36,135 nt of DNA. Source: Lutibacter sp. (GTDB lineage: Bacteria; Bacteroidota; Bacteroidia; Flavobacteriales; Flavobacteriaceae). The stretch is taken from positions 1 through 36,135 of the forward strand of contig JAKIVA010000031.1 of assembly GCA_021647265.1 (NCBI GenBank), in the 5' to 3' direction. Positions 16,655 through 25,138 of this stretch are shown piece after piece (the first letter of the stretch is position 1; each line of letters starts with the position of its first letter). Position numbers and translations under genes: made by a program. Below the pieces are notes generated by a model. That model saw only the letters and a list, made by a program, of their open reading frames with translations. It made no database searches and was not told where the DNA came from.

Positions 16655-17776
16655 TTAATTTATAAACGTTTCATAGTTCTCAGGAGTTATGACCTTAAAG
16701 TCATAATTTTCATACGCTTTTTTAAAGGCAATGGGAATTTTTGTTTTTTTATTTTTATTCCATTTAAATTCATAGGCAAATAACTTTCCTTCACGCTCTT
16801 CTATATAATCAATTTCTTGTCCTGAATGTGTTCTCCAAAAATAGGTATTCCTATATATTTTGTGATACTCACAATATTTTATTCGTTCGCTAATAAGGTA
16901 ATTTCCCCATAGGGCACCTACATCATTCCTTAAACTTATAGGATTATAATTGGCTATCAACGAATTTCGAACTCCGTTATCGTAAAAATATATTTTATGT
17001 GATTTTTTTAATTCATTTCTTAAATTTCTACTAAACGAACTCAATTTAAAAACAACAAAAGATTGTTCTAATAAATTTATGTAAGACCCAACTGTTTCAC
17101 TGTTTAAACCAACCGTTTGCCCCAATTCATGGTAAGATACTTGATTGCCAACCTGGAAAGATATTGCTTGTAACAGTTTAATTATTTTATCAGATTTCTT
17201 AATCCTATTCCATTCTAAAATATCTTTATACAAATAACTATTTGTTAATTGTTGTAATATCTCTTTTTCATTACCTGCATTATTAATCACATCGGGATAA
17301 GAGCCGTAAATTAATCTATGATTTAACATTTTTAATTCATCTAACAAATGATGTTGATGTACCAATTCTCCAAATGATATTGGATATAGTTGATGTTCGA
17401 ACTTTCTACCTGTAAGTGGTTCGTTTATACTATTAGACAACTCAAAAGATGAAGAGCCTGTTGCAATTAATTGGATATGTTTTAACTCATCTGTTATTAA
17501 TTTAAGTTTAACACCAATATCTTCTATTCGCTGAGCTTCATCAACAATAACAATTTTATAATTCCCTATAATGGCCTTAAGTCTTGTAGCAGAAGGCTGA
17601 TTAAACAGTTCTCTATCTTCAATATTATCGGCATTTATCCATAAAACATCTTTTTCTTGCTTTGAAAGCTCTTTTAAGAGTGTTGTTTTGCCAACTTGCC
17701 GAGGACCTAACAGTATAATTGCTTTGCCTTTATACAATTGTTTTCTTATTTTTTTTAATAATACACGCGCTATCAT
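16655..17776 (-). CDS. AAA+ ATPase with DUF4143 / PD-(D/E)XK-like C-terminus (A1)
   Basis: A 373-residue two-part protein. The N-terminal AAA_14-type ATPase has Walker A GPRQVGKTT (24-32), Walker B IVIVDEAQ (75-82) and a sensor-like IATGSSSFEL (104-113). A winged-helix-like middle follows, with SYHELGQTVGLNSETVGSYI. The DUF4143 C-terminus has IYFYDNGVRN and a nuclease-like EIDY...YEFKW pattern (D323, E336, K338). Function of the family is not established. It is identical in protein sequence to A2 at 22028-23149. It has its own promoter-like box just before the ATG, and a structured R repeat follows its stop. Confidence 0.88.
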   Translation of the reverse strand: MIARVLLKKIRKQLYKGKAIILLGPRQVGKTTLLKELSKQEKDVLWINADNIEDRELFNQPSATRLKAIIGNYKIVIVDEAQRIEDIGVKLKLITDELKHIQLIATGSSSFELSNSINEPLTGRKFEHQLYPISFGELVHQHHLLDELKMLNHRLIYGSYPDVINNAGNEKEILQQLTNSYLYKDILEWNRIKKSDKIIKLLQAISFQVGNQVSYHELGQTVGLNSETVGSYINLLEQSFVVFKLSSFSRNLRNELKKSHKIYFYDNGVRNSLIANYNPISLRNDVGALWGNYLISERIKYCEYHKIYRNTYFWRTHSGQEIDYIEEREGKLFAYEFKWNKNKKTKIPIAFKKAYENYDFKVITPENYETFIN

Positions 17777-17780
17777 CTCA

Positions 17781-17788
17781 CAAATATA
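17781..17788 (-). promoter_or_regulatory. TATATTTG -7 box four bases before the A1 ATG
   Basis: The box fits the Bacteroidota -7 consensus TAnnTTTG and is followed by TGAG then ATG, so transcription would begin at or next to the start codon (leaderless). No convincing -33 TTTG is seen at the standard spacing. The same box with the same four-base gap precedes gene B (19486-19493) and both second copies. Confidence 0.45.
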
Positions 17789-17834
17789 TTAATTTTTCGA
17801 TTGAAATATGAATATTTATATTAATTTTTCGATT
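17785..17834. promoter_or_regulatory. Two 18-bp direct repeats upstream of A1 (possible operator)
   Basis: TATATTAATTTTTCGATT occurs at 17785-17802 and again at 17817-17834, a spacing of 32 bases or about three helical turns on the same DNA face. The gene-proximal copy overlaps the -7 box. Both are conserved upstream of A2 (23158 and 23190). This layout would suit binding of a repressor or of the gene's own winged-helix domain. Confidence 0.4.
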
Positions 17835-17896
17835 ACAAGCAGAATAATTACGGAAATATATTTTTGTGCTGTCTGGGGGTCGTACAGTTGAGTTGA

Positions 17897-17970
17897 CAAT
17901 GACCTTTCTTACAGTTCCTAATACACGTTTTAGTTTTAGTTGTAGTTTTAGTTTTAGTTGTAGTTAAATA
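17897..17970. repeat. E repeat: CTTTCTTACAGTTCC with TTTTAGTT runs
   Basis: A short element reading ACCTTTCTTACAGTTCCTAA, then TACACGTTTTAG and several TTTTAGTT/GTAGTT units. It recurs at about 19707-19757, 20120-20155, 23270-23343, 25080-25130 and, diverged, 32200-32240. It usually sits directly left of an R copy. Confidence 0.7.
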
Positions 17971-17978
17971 TTGACAAA

Positions 17979-18277
17979 GATGATTTTTTTGATTTCCTGT
18001 CCTTTTTTGCATTGCTGAAAAAAGAACCAAAAAAAGCTAGGCTTACGATACTTTCTCTAAATTTTTTATTTGATTTCTAAATTTCAGAAACTCGCTTTTG
18101 TAGTTTTTAACTATTTCATAATTCGTTATGCTCAAACAGTCTGAAATTTGAACGAAATATTCATCGCAAATTTTACGCGAAACTATCGATAGGCCATTTG
18201 AAATACTTCTCTTTCATTAAACATCTCCCTAAATTTACTGCTTGTTTTAGGGGCTGTTGCTATATTCGAAAGATTTC
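17979..18277. repeat. R repeat, copy R2
   Basis: Direct copy of R, diverged and about 11 bases shorter than R1: it lacks the TAGCAGCAGGTAGG segment and has TTGCATTGCTGAAAAAAG in place of TTGCATCGCCCAAAAAAG. It lies downstream of gene B1, separated by a CTTCGACTATCGCTCAGGA-type palindrome. The stretch 17777-18323 holds only this repeat, E and the A1 promoter region. Confidence 0.9.
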
Positions 18278-18323
18278 TAGTCAGCACCTCGACTAGCCTG
18301 TCCTGAGCGATAGTCGAAGGGCT

Positions 18324-19481
18324 TCACTCTTCATTATTAATATTATTAATTTTAGAATAGGGCACAACGGTTATATTATTACTCCGTTTCTGCGCCATAG
18401 TGCCACCATATACCACATAACCTCCTTCTTTTTTGGTTAATTTGTTCCAATATTTTATTCCTTTAAAATAATCGGTTGTTACTGTTTGCCCTGACTTAAT
18501 TTCAATTGGAGTAATGGTTGCTCCATTATCTAATAATACATCAATTTCATTTCCAACATTATCTCTCCAAAAATAAAGATTATTTGTTTTAGCTTTATTA
18601 AATCTGGTTTTAAGTAAGTCCACAATAATCATATTTTCAAAAAGTGCCCCTCTAAAAGGGTGTAAATCTAATTGATTACTATTTTGTATTCCTAATAATG
18701 CAGCTGCTAAACCGGTATCATAGAAATAAATTTTAGGCATTTTAACTATTCGTTTGTTAAAATTTTTATGATAGGGTTGTAATCTAAACAATACAAAACT
18801 TGTTTCTAACACACCAATCCATGCACTAATAGTTTTGTTGTCAACACCTATTTCTATAGCCAGACTATTCATATTTAAAAGTTGTCCTATTCTACCTGCA
18901 CAAAGGCGTAAAAATTTTTCAAAAGTTACTAAATTGGAAATGTTTTTTATTAATCGAACATCACGTTCAACATAAGTGTTAATATAATTGGAATACCAAA
19001 GCGAACTTTTAATGGAGTTGCTATACAATGATGGATAAAATCCTTTAAAAATAAGTTGACTTGCAGTACTTTTATTATCTTTTATTTCATTTAACGTTAA
19101 AGGTAATAATTTAAGATACCCAACTCTACCCGCCAAACTTTGTGAAATAGTTTCTTGCAATAAAAAATTATTTGACCCTGTAATAATAAAGAGTCCGTTG
19201 TTATTTGATTCGTCTAAAATTTGTTGTAAATATGAGAATATTTCGGGTACTCGCTGTACCTCATCAAATACTGCACCATCTGGGTAATTCGATAAAAAAC
19301 CTCTAGGATCTTCCATAGCATAAAGCCGAATATCAGGGTTTTCAAAATTTACATAAGGCTTGTTTTTAAAAATATACCGCACTAATGTTGTTTTACCTGA
19401 TTGTCGAGGTCCAATAATCGCTACAGCCTTAAATTGCTCAGCTAGAGATAAAATTATTTTTTCAGCTTATCTTTTTATCAT
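18324..19481 (-). pseudogene. AAA+/DUF4143 ATPase B1, inactivated by a nonsense codon at position 5
   Basis: This is the twin of the intact 385-residue gene at 23697-24854. At 19469 the plus strand has A where the intact copy has C (24842), turning codon 5 from GAA to TAA (MIKR-stop). The frame after the stop is otherwise open and still encodes Walker A GPRQSGKTT, Walker B AVFDEVQ and the NEID...IEIK nuclease-like pattern. Reinitiation at the next in-frame ATG (19382-19380, MRYIFKNKP) would remove the whole Walker A loop, so a working ATPase is unlikely. The rest appears unchanged, which argues for a recent loss. Confidence 0.8.
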
Positions 19482-19485
19482 AGTA

Positions 19486-19493
19486 CAAATATA
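19486..19493 (-). promoter_or_regulatory. TATATTTG -7 box four bases before the B1 ATG
   Basis: Same box and same four-base gap (TACT) to ATG as in gene A, although A and B are only distantly related proteins. A further imperfect palindrome, GGAATCAAATTCC, lies just upstream (19502-19514). Confidence 0.4.
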
Positions 19494-19605
19494 TACATTT
19501 TAGGAATCAAATTCCAATATTGTAAGGTTTTATTTTCTTTTTTCATTTTACAAACATAGGATGACGTTAACGAAGACAAAGACTTTTGTTGTCGCGGTCG
19601 GGAGT

Positions 19606-19697
19606 CGTCATTGCTAGTGAAACGAAGCAATCTCATGGTTTTAACTAACATATAAACAGATTACCACGTCGCTTATGCCTCGCTCCTCGTAATGACG
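19606..19697. repeat. 92-bp imperfect palindrome P2
   Basis: Copy of the P element (arms CGTCATTGCTAGTG and CTCCTCGTAATGACG). It lies upstream of B1, followed by E (19707-19757) and R3. Together these and the B1 promoter region account for 19482-19765. Confidence 0.75.
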
Positions 19698-19765
19698 AAA
19701 ACGAAGACCTTTCTTACAGTTCCAAATACACGTTTTAGTTTTAGTTTTAGTTAAATATTGACAAA

Positions 19766-20068
19766 GATGATTTTTTTGACTTCCTGTCCTTTTTTGCATC
19801 GCCCAAAAAAGAACGAAAAAAGTCTAGGCTTACGATACTTTCTCTAAATTTTTTATTCGATTTCTAAATTTCAGAAACTCGCTTTGGTGGTTTTTAACTA
19901 TTTCATAATTCGTTATGCTCAAACAGTCTGAAATTTGAACGAAATCTTCATCGCAAATTTTACACGAAACTATCGATAGACCGTTTGAAATACTTCTCTT
20001 TCATTAAAAGTTGTCTCCCAAAATTTACTGCTTGTTTTAGGGGCTGTTGCTATTATTAGAAAGATTTC
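19766..20068. repeat. R repeat, copy R3
   Basis: Direct copy of R between B1 and C. Its right half (AAATACTTCTCTTTCATTAAA) resembles R2/R5, while its middle (CTTTGGTGG, AAATCTTC) resembles R1. It is followed by a GCCTG...CAGGC palindrome at 20085-20099 and a truncated E element up to the stop of gene C. Confidence 0.88.
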
Positions 20069-20168
20069 TAGTCGAGCCTGTCTGCCGACGAGGCAGGCTG
20101 AGTATGACGAAGACGAAGACCTTTCTTACAGTTCCTAATACACGTTTTAGTTAAACATTGATAAAAAT

Positions 20169-21359
20169 TTAATATAAAAAACCAAATAACCAAAGTGGAA
20201 TACTATTATTAGATCCTATTTCTATATTATCTTTTACCACATAAGAATTATTAATATTTTTTAGTTGTTTTCGAGACTTATTTTTCCCTCCAATTTCAAA
20301 TGAATATTTTTCATTTACATAAAAGTCTGTGTTTTTTGATGCATTTACGTTGTTTTTTTTACTAAGTTGATTAAAAAAGAACGTTTCTCTTATATTTCCT
20401 GTATTAGCATTCAAACTAAGATTCTTCATTAAATTTGAATTATTTAAAAATATTTTTTCAGGTTTATTTAAACTATTAATCCCTTTATTTTCAACATATA
20501 ACAATTGTAACAGTTCTGCATCTGATAATAATTTTAAATATAATTTCATAGTATTTAAACTAATTCCTGTTCTTTCACTTAACGAGTTCATATTGGGCTT
20601 AAATGGCGTTGAATTGCTAATAACAGCTAGTAATTTTTTGAGGTATATTATATTAGAAGTTTGAATATGTGCATATTGTGGAATGTCAACTTCTAATACT
20701 GTTAATAATATTTCACTAAGTTTTTGATGAAAAGATTCTTTATTTTCAAGATAAAATGGATAGTATCCGTAATCTAAATAATTATCAAAATATTTTAAAG
20801 GTTTTATTTTTTGCTTAATATCAATCGCTATTTCTATATGATGCTTTAAAAGCTCTTCAATAGTATAGGCTTTAAAGTTAATTTTAGTTTCAAATTTTAA
20901 AAATTCTCTAAAAGATAAACCCGGCATTACATACATTACAGCCCTCCTGCTTAAATCTGCATTTGCTTTATTGAGCTGTAATAATGATGAACCCGTAAAA
21001 ACAACCCGTAAATCGGGCATATTATCATAAATATTCTTTAGTTCAATAGCCCAATTTGGATATTTATGAACTTCATCAATCGCCAAAAATTCACCTCCTC
21101 TTTTATAAAAATTATAGGCTAAATCATATAGTTTATTTTCTAAAAAATATAAACTATCTAAGCTAACATACAAAACAGTACTATTTGGTTTAAAATTTAA
21201 TCGGATATACTGTAATAGTAATGTTGTTTTACCCACACCTCTACTTCCTTTTATTCCAATAAATCTATTGTTCCAATCAATAGTATCAATAAAACTTCTT
21301 ATATTACTTGTTTGCATTGAAGCATATTTTTCGTAAAACTGTTGGGTTACATTTTCCAT
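20169..21359 (-). CDS. AAA+ ATPase with nuclease-like C-terminus (C), AAA_14/DUF4143 type
   Basis: A 396-residue protein related in plan but not closely to A and B. Walker A is GSRGVGKTT (38-46), Walker B is LAIDEVH (92-98) and a sensor-like FTGSSLLQL follows (121-129). The middle has SLSERTGISLNTMKLYLKLL, a winged-helix-like segment. The C-terminus has NTDFY (D345) and FEIGGKNKSRKQ (E355), a degenerate PD-(D/E)XK pattern where a Gly-Gly-Lys follows the Glu. It is present once, between R3 and R4. Its upstream region (21360-21540) is very AT-rich and lacks the TATATTTG-N4-ATG arrangement of A and B. Confidence 0.85.
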   Translation of the reverse strand: MENVTQQFYEKYASMQTSNIRSFIDTIDWNNRFIGIKGSRGVGKTTLLLQYIRLNFKPNSTVLYVSLDSLYFLENKLYDLAYNFYKRGGEFLAIDEVHKYPNWAIELKNIYDNMPDLRVVFTGSSLLQLNKANADLSRRAVMYVMPGLSFREFLKFETKINFKAYTIEELLKHHIEIAIDIKQKIKPLKYFDNYLDYGYYPFYLENKESFHQKLSEILLTVLEVDIPQYAHIQTSNIIYLKKLLAVISNSTPFKPNMNSLSERTGISLNTMKLYLKLLSDAELLQLLYVENKGINSLNKPEKIFLNNSNLMKNLSLNANTGNIRETFFFNQLSKKNNVNASKNTDFYVNEKYSFEIGGKNKSRKQLKNINNSYVVKDNIEIGSNNSIPLWLFGFLY

Positions 21360-21550
21360 AATTTGTTTTTTGTAAAAATACTAAAAATATATACAAGTTG
21401 ACACATATTTTAAATATTTACATCATTGCATTGATATTTATCCTTATTTTTATATCATTCTATTTATATTTAATATCATAGATTCTTATTTTTAAATACT
21501 GATTATTACACGTGAGATAAAGAATTTTCTTGTTGGGGCGCTTGGGGAGT

Positions 21551-21641
21551 CGTCATTGCGAGTGAAACGAAGCAATCTCATGATTTTAACTACATATAAA
21601 CAGATTACCACGTCGCTTGTGCCTCGCTCCTCGTAATGACG
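21551..21641. repeat. 91-bp imperfect palindrome P3
   Basis: Copy of P with a one-base deletion (CTACAT for CTAACAT in P1). It marks the left limit of the second copy of the duplicated block; sequence to its left (21360-21544) is unique. Confidence 0.8.
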
Positions 21642-21643
21642 AA

Positions 21644-21953
21644 GATGATTTTTTTGATTTCCTGTCCTTTTTTGCATCGCCCAAAAAAGAACGAAAAAAG
21701 TCTAGGCTTACGATACTTTCTCTAAATTTTTTATTCGATTTCTAAATTTCAGAAACTCGCTTTTGTGGTTTTTAACTATTTCATAATTCGTTATGCTCAA
21801 ACAGTCTGAAATTTGAACGAAATATTCATCGCAAATTTTACGCGAAACTATCGATAGACCGTTTGAAATAGTTCTCTTTTATTAAACGTGTCCCTGAACT
21901 TACTAGCAGCAGGTAGGCTTGTTTTAGGGGCTGTTGTTAGATTAGAAAGATTC
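21644..21953. repeat. R repeat, copy R4
   Basis: Direct copy of R, matching R1 at an offset of 5373 except for CTTTTGTGG (R1 CTTTGGTGG) and AAATATTC (R1 AAATCTTC). It lies downstream of A2. Confidence 0.9.
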
Positions 21954-22027
21954 GCAGGGCATACTTCTCACTTCTCACTTCTTATTTTCATCCTGAGCGC
22001 AGTCGAGGGGTCGGATTGATAAAGGGT

Positions 22028-23149
22028 TTAATTTATAAACGTTTCATAGTTCTCAGGAGTTATGACCTTAAAGTCATAATTTTCATACGCTTTTTTAAAG
22101 GCAATGGGAATTTTTGTTTTTTTATTTTTATTCCATTTAAATTCATAGGCAAATAACTTTCCTTCACGCTCTTCTATATAATCAATTTCTTGTCCTGAAT
22201 GTGTTCTCCAAAAATAGGTATTCCTATATATTTTGTGATACTCACAATATTTTATTCGTTCGCTAATAAGGTAATTTCCCCATAGGGCACCTACATCATT
22301 CCTTAAACTTATAGGATTATAATTGGCTATCAACGAATTTCGAACTCCGTTATCGTAAAAATATATTTTATGTGATTTTTTTAATTCATTTCTTAAATTT
22401 CTACTAAACGAACTCAATTTAAAAACAACAAAAGATTGTTCTAATAAATTTATGTAAGACCCAACTGTTTCACTGTTTAAACCAACCGTTTGCCCCAATT
22501 CATGGTAAGATACTTGATTGCCAACCTGGAAAGATATTGCTTGTAACAGTTTAATTATTTTATCAGATTTCTTAATCCTATTCCATTCTAAAATATCTTT
22601 ATACAAATAACTATTTGTTAATTGTTGTAATATCTCTTTTTCATTACCTGCATTATTAATCACATCGGGATAAGAGCCGTAAATTAATCTATGATTTAAC
22701 ATTTTTAATTCATCTAACAAATGATGTTGATGTACCAATTCTCCAAATGATATTGGATATAGTTGATGTTCGAACTTTCTACCTGTAAGTGGTTCGTTTA
22801 TACTATTAGACAACTCAAAAGATGAAGAGCCTGTTGCAATTAATTGGATATGTTTTAACTCATCTGTTATTAATTTAAGTTTAACACCAATATCTTCTAT
22901 TCGCTGAGCTTCATCAACAATAACAATTTTATAATTCCCTATAATGGCCTTAAGTCTTGTAGCAGAAGGCTGATTAAACAGTTCTCTATCTTCAATATTA
23001 TCGGCATTTATCCATAAAACATCTTTTTCTTGCTTTGAAAGCTCTTTTAAGAGTGTTGTTTTGCCAACTTGCCGAGGACCTAACAGTATAATTGCTTTGC
23101 CTTTATACAATTGTTTTCTTATTTTTTTTAATAATACACGCGCTATCAT
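22028..23149 (-). CDS. AAA+ ATPase with DUF4143 / PD-(D/E)XK-like C-terminus (A2)
   Basis: Second copy of gene A, identical to A1 over all 373 residues and, as far as I compared them, in nucleotide sequence. Walker A GPRQVGKTT (24-32), Walker B IVIVDEAQ (75-82) and the D323/E336/K338 nuclease-like residues are intact. The TATATTTG box (23154-23161) and the 18-bp direct repeats (23158 and 23190) are kept too. Complete identity points to a very recent duplication or ongoing gene conversion. Both copies should be able to make the same protein. Confidence 0.88.
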   Translation of the reverse strand: MIARVLLKKIRKQLYKGKAIILLGPRQVGKTTLLKELSKQEKDVLWINADNIEDRELFNQPSATRLKAIIGNYKIVIVDEAQRIEDIGVKLKLITDELKHIQLIATGSSSFELSNSINEPLTGRKFEHQLYPISFGELVHQHHLLDELKMLNHRLIYGSYPDVINNAGNEKEILQQLTNSYLYKDILEWNRIKKSDKIIKLLQAISFQVGNQVSYHELGQTVGLNSETVGSYINLLEQSFVVFKLSSFSRNLRNELKKSHKIYFYDNGVRNSLIANYNPISLRNDVGALWGNYLISERIKYCEYHKIYRNTYFWRTHSGQEIDYIEEREGKLFAYEFKWNKNKKTKIPIAFKKAYENYDFKVITPENYETFIN

Positions 23150-23157
23150 CTCACAAA

Positions 23158-23207
23158 TATATTAATTTTTCGATTGAAATATGAATATTTATATTAATTT
23201 TTCGATT
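23158..23207. promoter_or_regulatory. Two 18-bp direct repeats upstream of A2
   Basis: TATATTAATTTTTCGATT at 23158-23175 and 23190-23207, the same 32-base spacing as upstream of A1. The -7-like box is 23154-23161. Confidence 0.4.
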
Positions 23208-23351
23208 ACAAGCAGAATAATTACGGAAATATATTTTTGTGCTGTCTGGGGGTCGTACAGTTGAGTTGACAATGACCTTTCTTACAGTTCCTAATACACG
23301 TTTTAGTTTTAGTTGTAGTTTTAGTTTTAGTTGTAGTTAAATATTGACAAA

Positions 23352-23650
23352 GATGATTTTTTTGATTTCCTGTCCTTTTTTGCATTGCTGAAAAAAGAAC
23401 CAAAAAAAGCTAGGCTTACGATACTTTCTCTAAATTTTTTATTTGATTTCTAAATTTCAGAAACTCGCTTTTGTAGTTTTTAACTATTTCATAATTCGTT
23501 ATGCTCAAACAGTCTGAAATTTGAACGAAATATTCATCGCAAATTTTACGCGAAACTATCGATAGGCCATTTGAAATACTTCTCTTTCATTAAACATCTC
23601 CCTAAATTTACTGCTTGTTTTAGGGGCTGTTGCTATATTCGAAAGATTTC
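23352..23650. repeat. R repeat, copy R5
   Basis: Direct copy of R, matching R2 at an offset of 5373. An E element precedes it (about 23270-23343). Together they fill 23208-23696 between A2 and B2. Confidence 0.9.
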
Positions 23651-23696
23651 TAGTCAGCACCTCGACTAGCCTGTCCTGAGCGATAGTCGAAGGGCT

Positions 23697-24854
23697 TCAC
23701 TCTTCATTATTAATATTATTAATTTTAGAATAGGGCACAACGGTTATATTATTACTCCGTTTCTGCGCCATAGTGCCACCATATACCACATAACCTCCTT
23801 CTTTTTTGGTTAATTTGTTCCAATATTTTATTCCTTTAAAATAATCGGTTGTTACTGTTTGCCCTGACTTAATTTCAATTGGAGTAATGGTTGCTCCATT
23901 ATCTAATAATACATCAATTTCATTTCCAACATTATCTCTCCAAAAATAAAGATTATTTGTTTTAGCTTTATTAAATCTGGTTTTAAGTAAGTCCACAATA
24001 ATCATATTTTCAAAAAGTGCCCCTCTAAAAGGGTGTAAATCTAATTGATTACTATTTTGTATTCCTAATAATGCAGCTGCTAAACCGGTATCATAGAAAT
24101 AAATTTTAGGCATTTTAACTATTCGTTTGTTAAAATTTTTATGATAGGGTTGTAATCTAAACAATACAAAACTTGTTTCTAACACACCAATCCATGCACT
24201 AATAGTTTTGTTGTCAACACCTATTTCTATAGCCAGACTATTCATATTTAAAAGTTGTCCTATTCTACCTGCACAAAGGCGTAAAAATTTTTCAAAAGTT
24301 ACTAAATTGGAAATGTTTTTTATTAATCGAACATCACGTTCAACATAAGTGTTAATATAATTGGAATACCAAAGCGAACTTTTAATGGAGTTGCTATACA
24401 ATGATGGATAAAATCCTTTAAAAATAAGTTGACTTGCAGTACTTTTATTATCTTTTATTTCATTTAACGTTAAAGGTAATAATTTAAGATACCCAACTCT
24501 ACCCGCCAAACTTTGTGAAATAGTTTCTTGCAATAAAAAATTATTTGACCCTGTAATAATAAAGAGTCCGTTGTTATTTGATTCGTCTAAAATTTGTTGT
24601 AAATATGAGAATATTTCGGGTACTCGCTGTACCTCATCAAATACTGCACCATCTGGGTAATTCGATAAAAAACCTCTAGGATCTTCCATAGCATAAAGCC
24701 GAATATCAGGGTTTTCAAAATTTACATAAGGCTTGTTTTTAAAAATATACCGCACTAATGTTGTTTTACCTGATTGTCGAGGTCCAATAATCGCTACAGC
24801 CTTAAATTGCTCAGCTAGAGATAAAATTATTTTTTCAGCTTCTCTTTTTATCAT
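23697..24854 (-). CDS. AAA+ ATPase with DUF4143 / PD-(D/E)XK-like C-terminus (B2, intact)
   Basis: The intact 385-residue gene B. It starts MIKREAEKIILSLAEQ. Walker A is GPRQSGKTT (24-32), Walker B AVFDEVQ (70-76) and FIITGSNNFLL (98-108) the sensor region. SLAIEIGVDNKTISAWIGVL is a winged-helix-like segment. IYFYDTGLAAALLG and the NEID (D314) ... IEIK (E327, K329) pattern form the DUF4143/nuclease-like C-terminus. The TATATTTG box at 24859-24866 lies four bases before ATG. The stop codon sits in GAAGAGTGAAGCCCTTCGA, at the edge of a palindromic repeat. The role is unknown; the family is widespread and multicopy in Bacteroidota and archaea. Confidence 0.88.
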   Translation of the reverse strand: MIKREAEKIILSLAEQFKAVAIIGPRQSGKTTLVRYIFKNKPYVNFENPDIRLYAMEDPRGFLSNYPDGAVFDEVQRVPEIFSYLQQILDESNNNGLFIITGSNNFLLQETISQSLAGRVGYLKLLPLTLNEIKDNKSTASQLIFKGFYPSLYSNSIKSSLWYSNYINTYVERDVRLIKNISNLVTFEKFLRLCAGRIGQLLNMNSLAIEIGVDNKTISAWIGVLETSFVLFRLQPYHKNFNKRIVKMPKIYFYDTGLAAALLGIQNSNQLDLHPFRGALFENMIIVDLLKTRFNKAKTNNLYFWRDNVGNEIDVLLDNGATITPIEIKSGQTVTTDYFKGIKYWNKLTKKEGGYVVYGGTMAQKRSNNITVVPYSKINNINNEE

Positions 24855-24978
24855 AGTACAAATATATACATTTTAGGAATCAAATTCCAATATTGTAAGG
24901 TTTTATTTTCTTTTTTCATTTTACAAACATAGGATGACGTTAACGAAGACAAAGACTTTTGTTGTCGCGGCCGGGAGT

Positions 24979-25070
24979 CGTCATTGCTAGTGAAACGAAG
25001 CAATCTCATGGTTTTAACTAACATATAAACAGATTACCACGTCGCTTATGCCTCGCTCCTCGTAATGACG
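24979..25070. repeat. 92-bp imperfect palindrome P4
   Basis: Copy of P2 at an offset of 5373, followed by E (about 25080-25130) and R6. These repeats account for 24867-25496. Confidence 0.75.
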
Positions 25071-25138
25071 AAAACGAAGACCTTTCTTACAGTTCCAAAT
25101 ACACGTTTTAGTTTTAGTTTTAGTTAAATATTGACAAA

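Noticed and set aside
17848..18030. 60-codon open frame with Thr/Lys repeats (also at 23221-23403)
   Set aside because: It is made entirely of E and R repeat sequence; the Thr-Lys run is the translated TTTTAGTT repeat and there is no family signature.
18324..19382. B1 as a functional 352-residue gene starting at MRYIFKNKP
   Set aside because: That start lies after the Walker A loop. Comparison with B2 shows it is the remainder of a 385-residue gene stopped at codon 5.
21492..21677. 61-codon open frame containing MQKRTGNQKNH
   Set aside because: It spans P3 and the edge of R4. The same string appears wherever R occurs, in different frame contexts, so it is a repeat translation.
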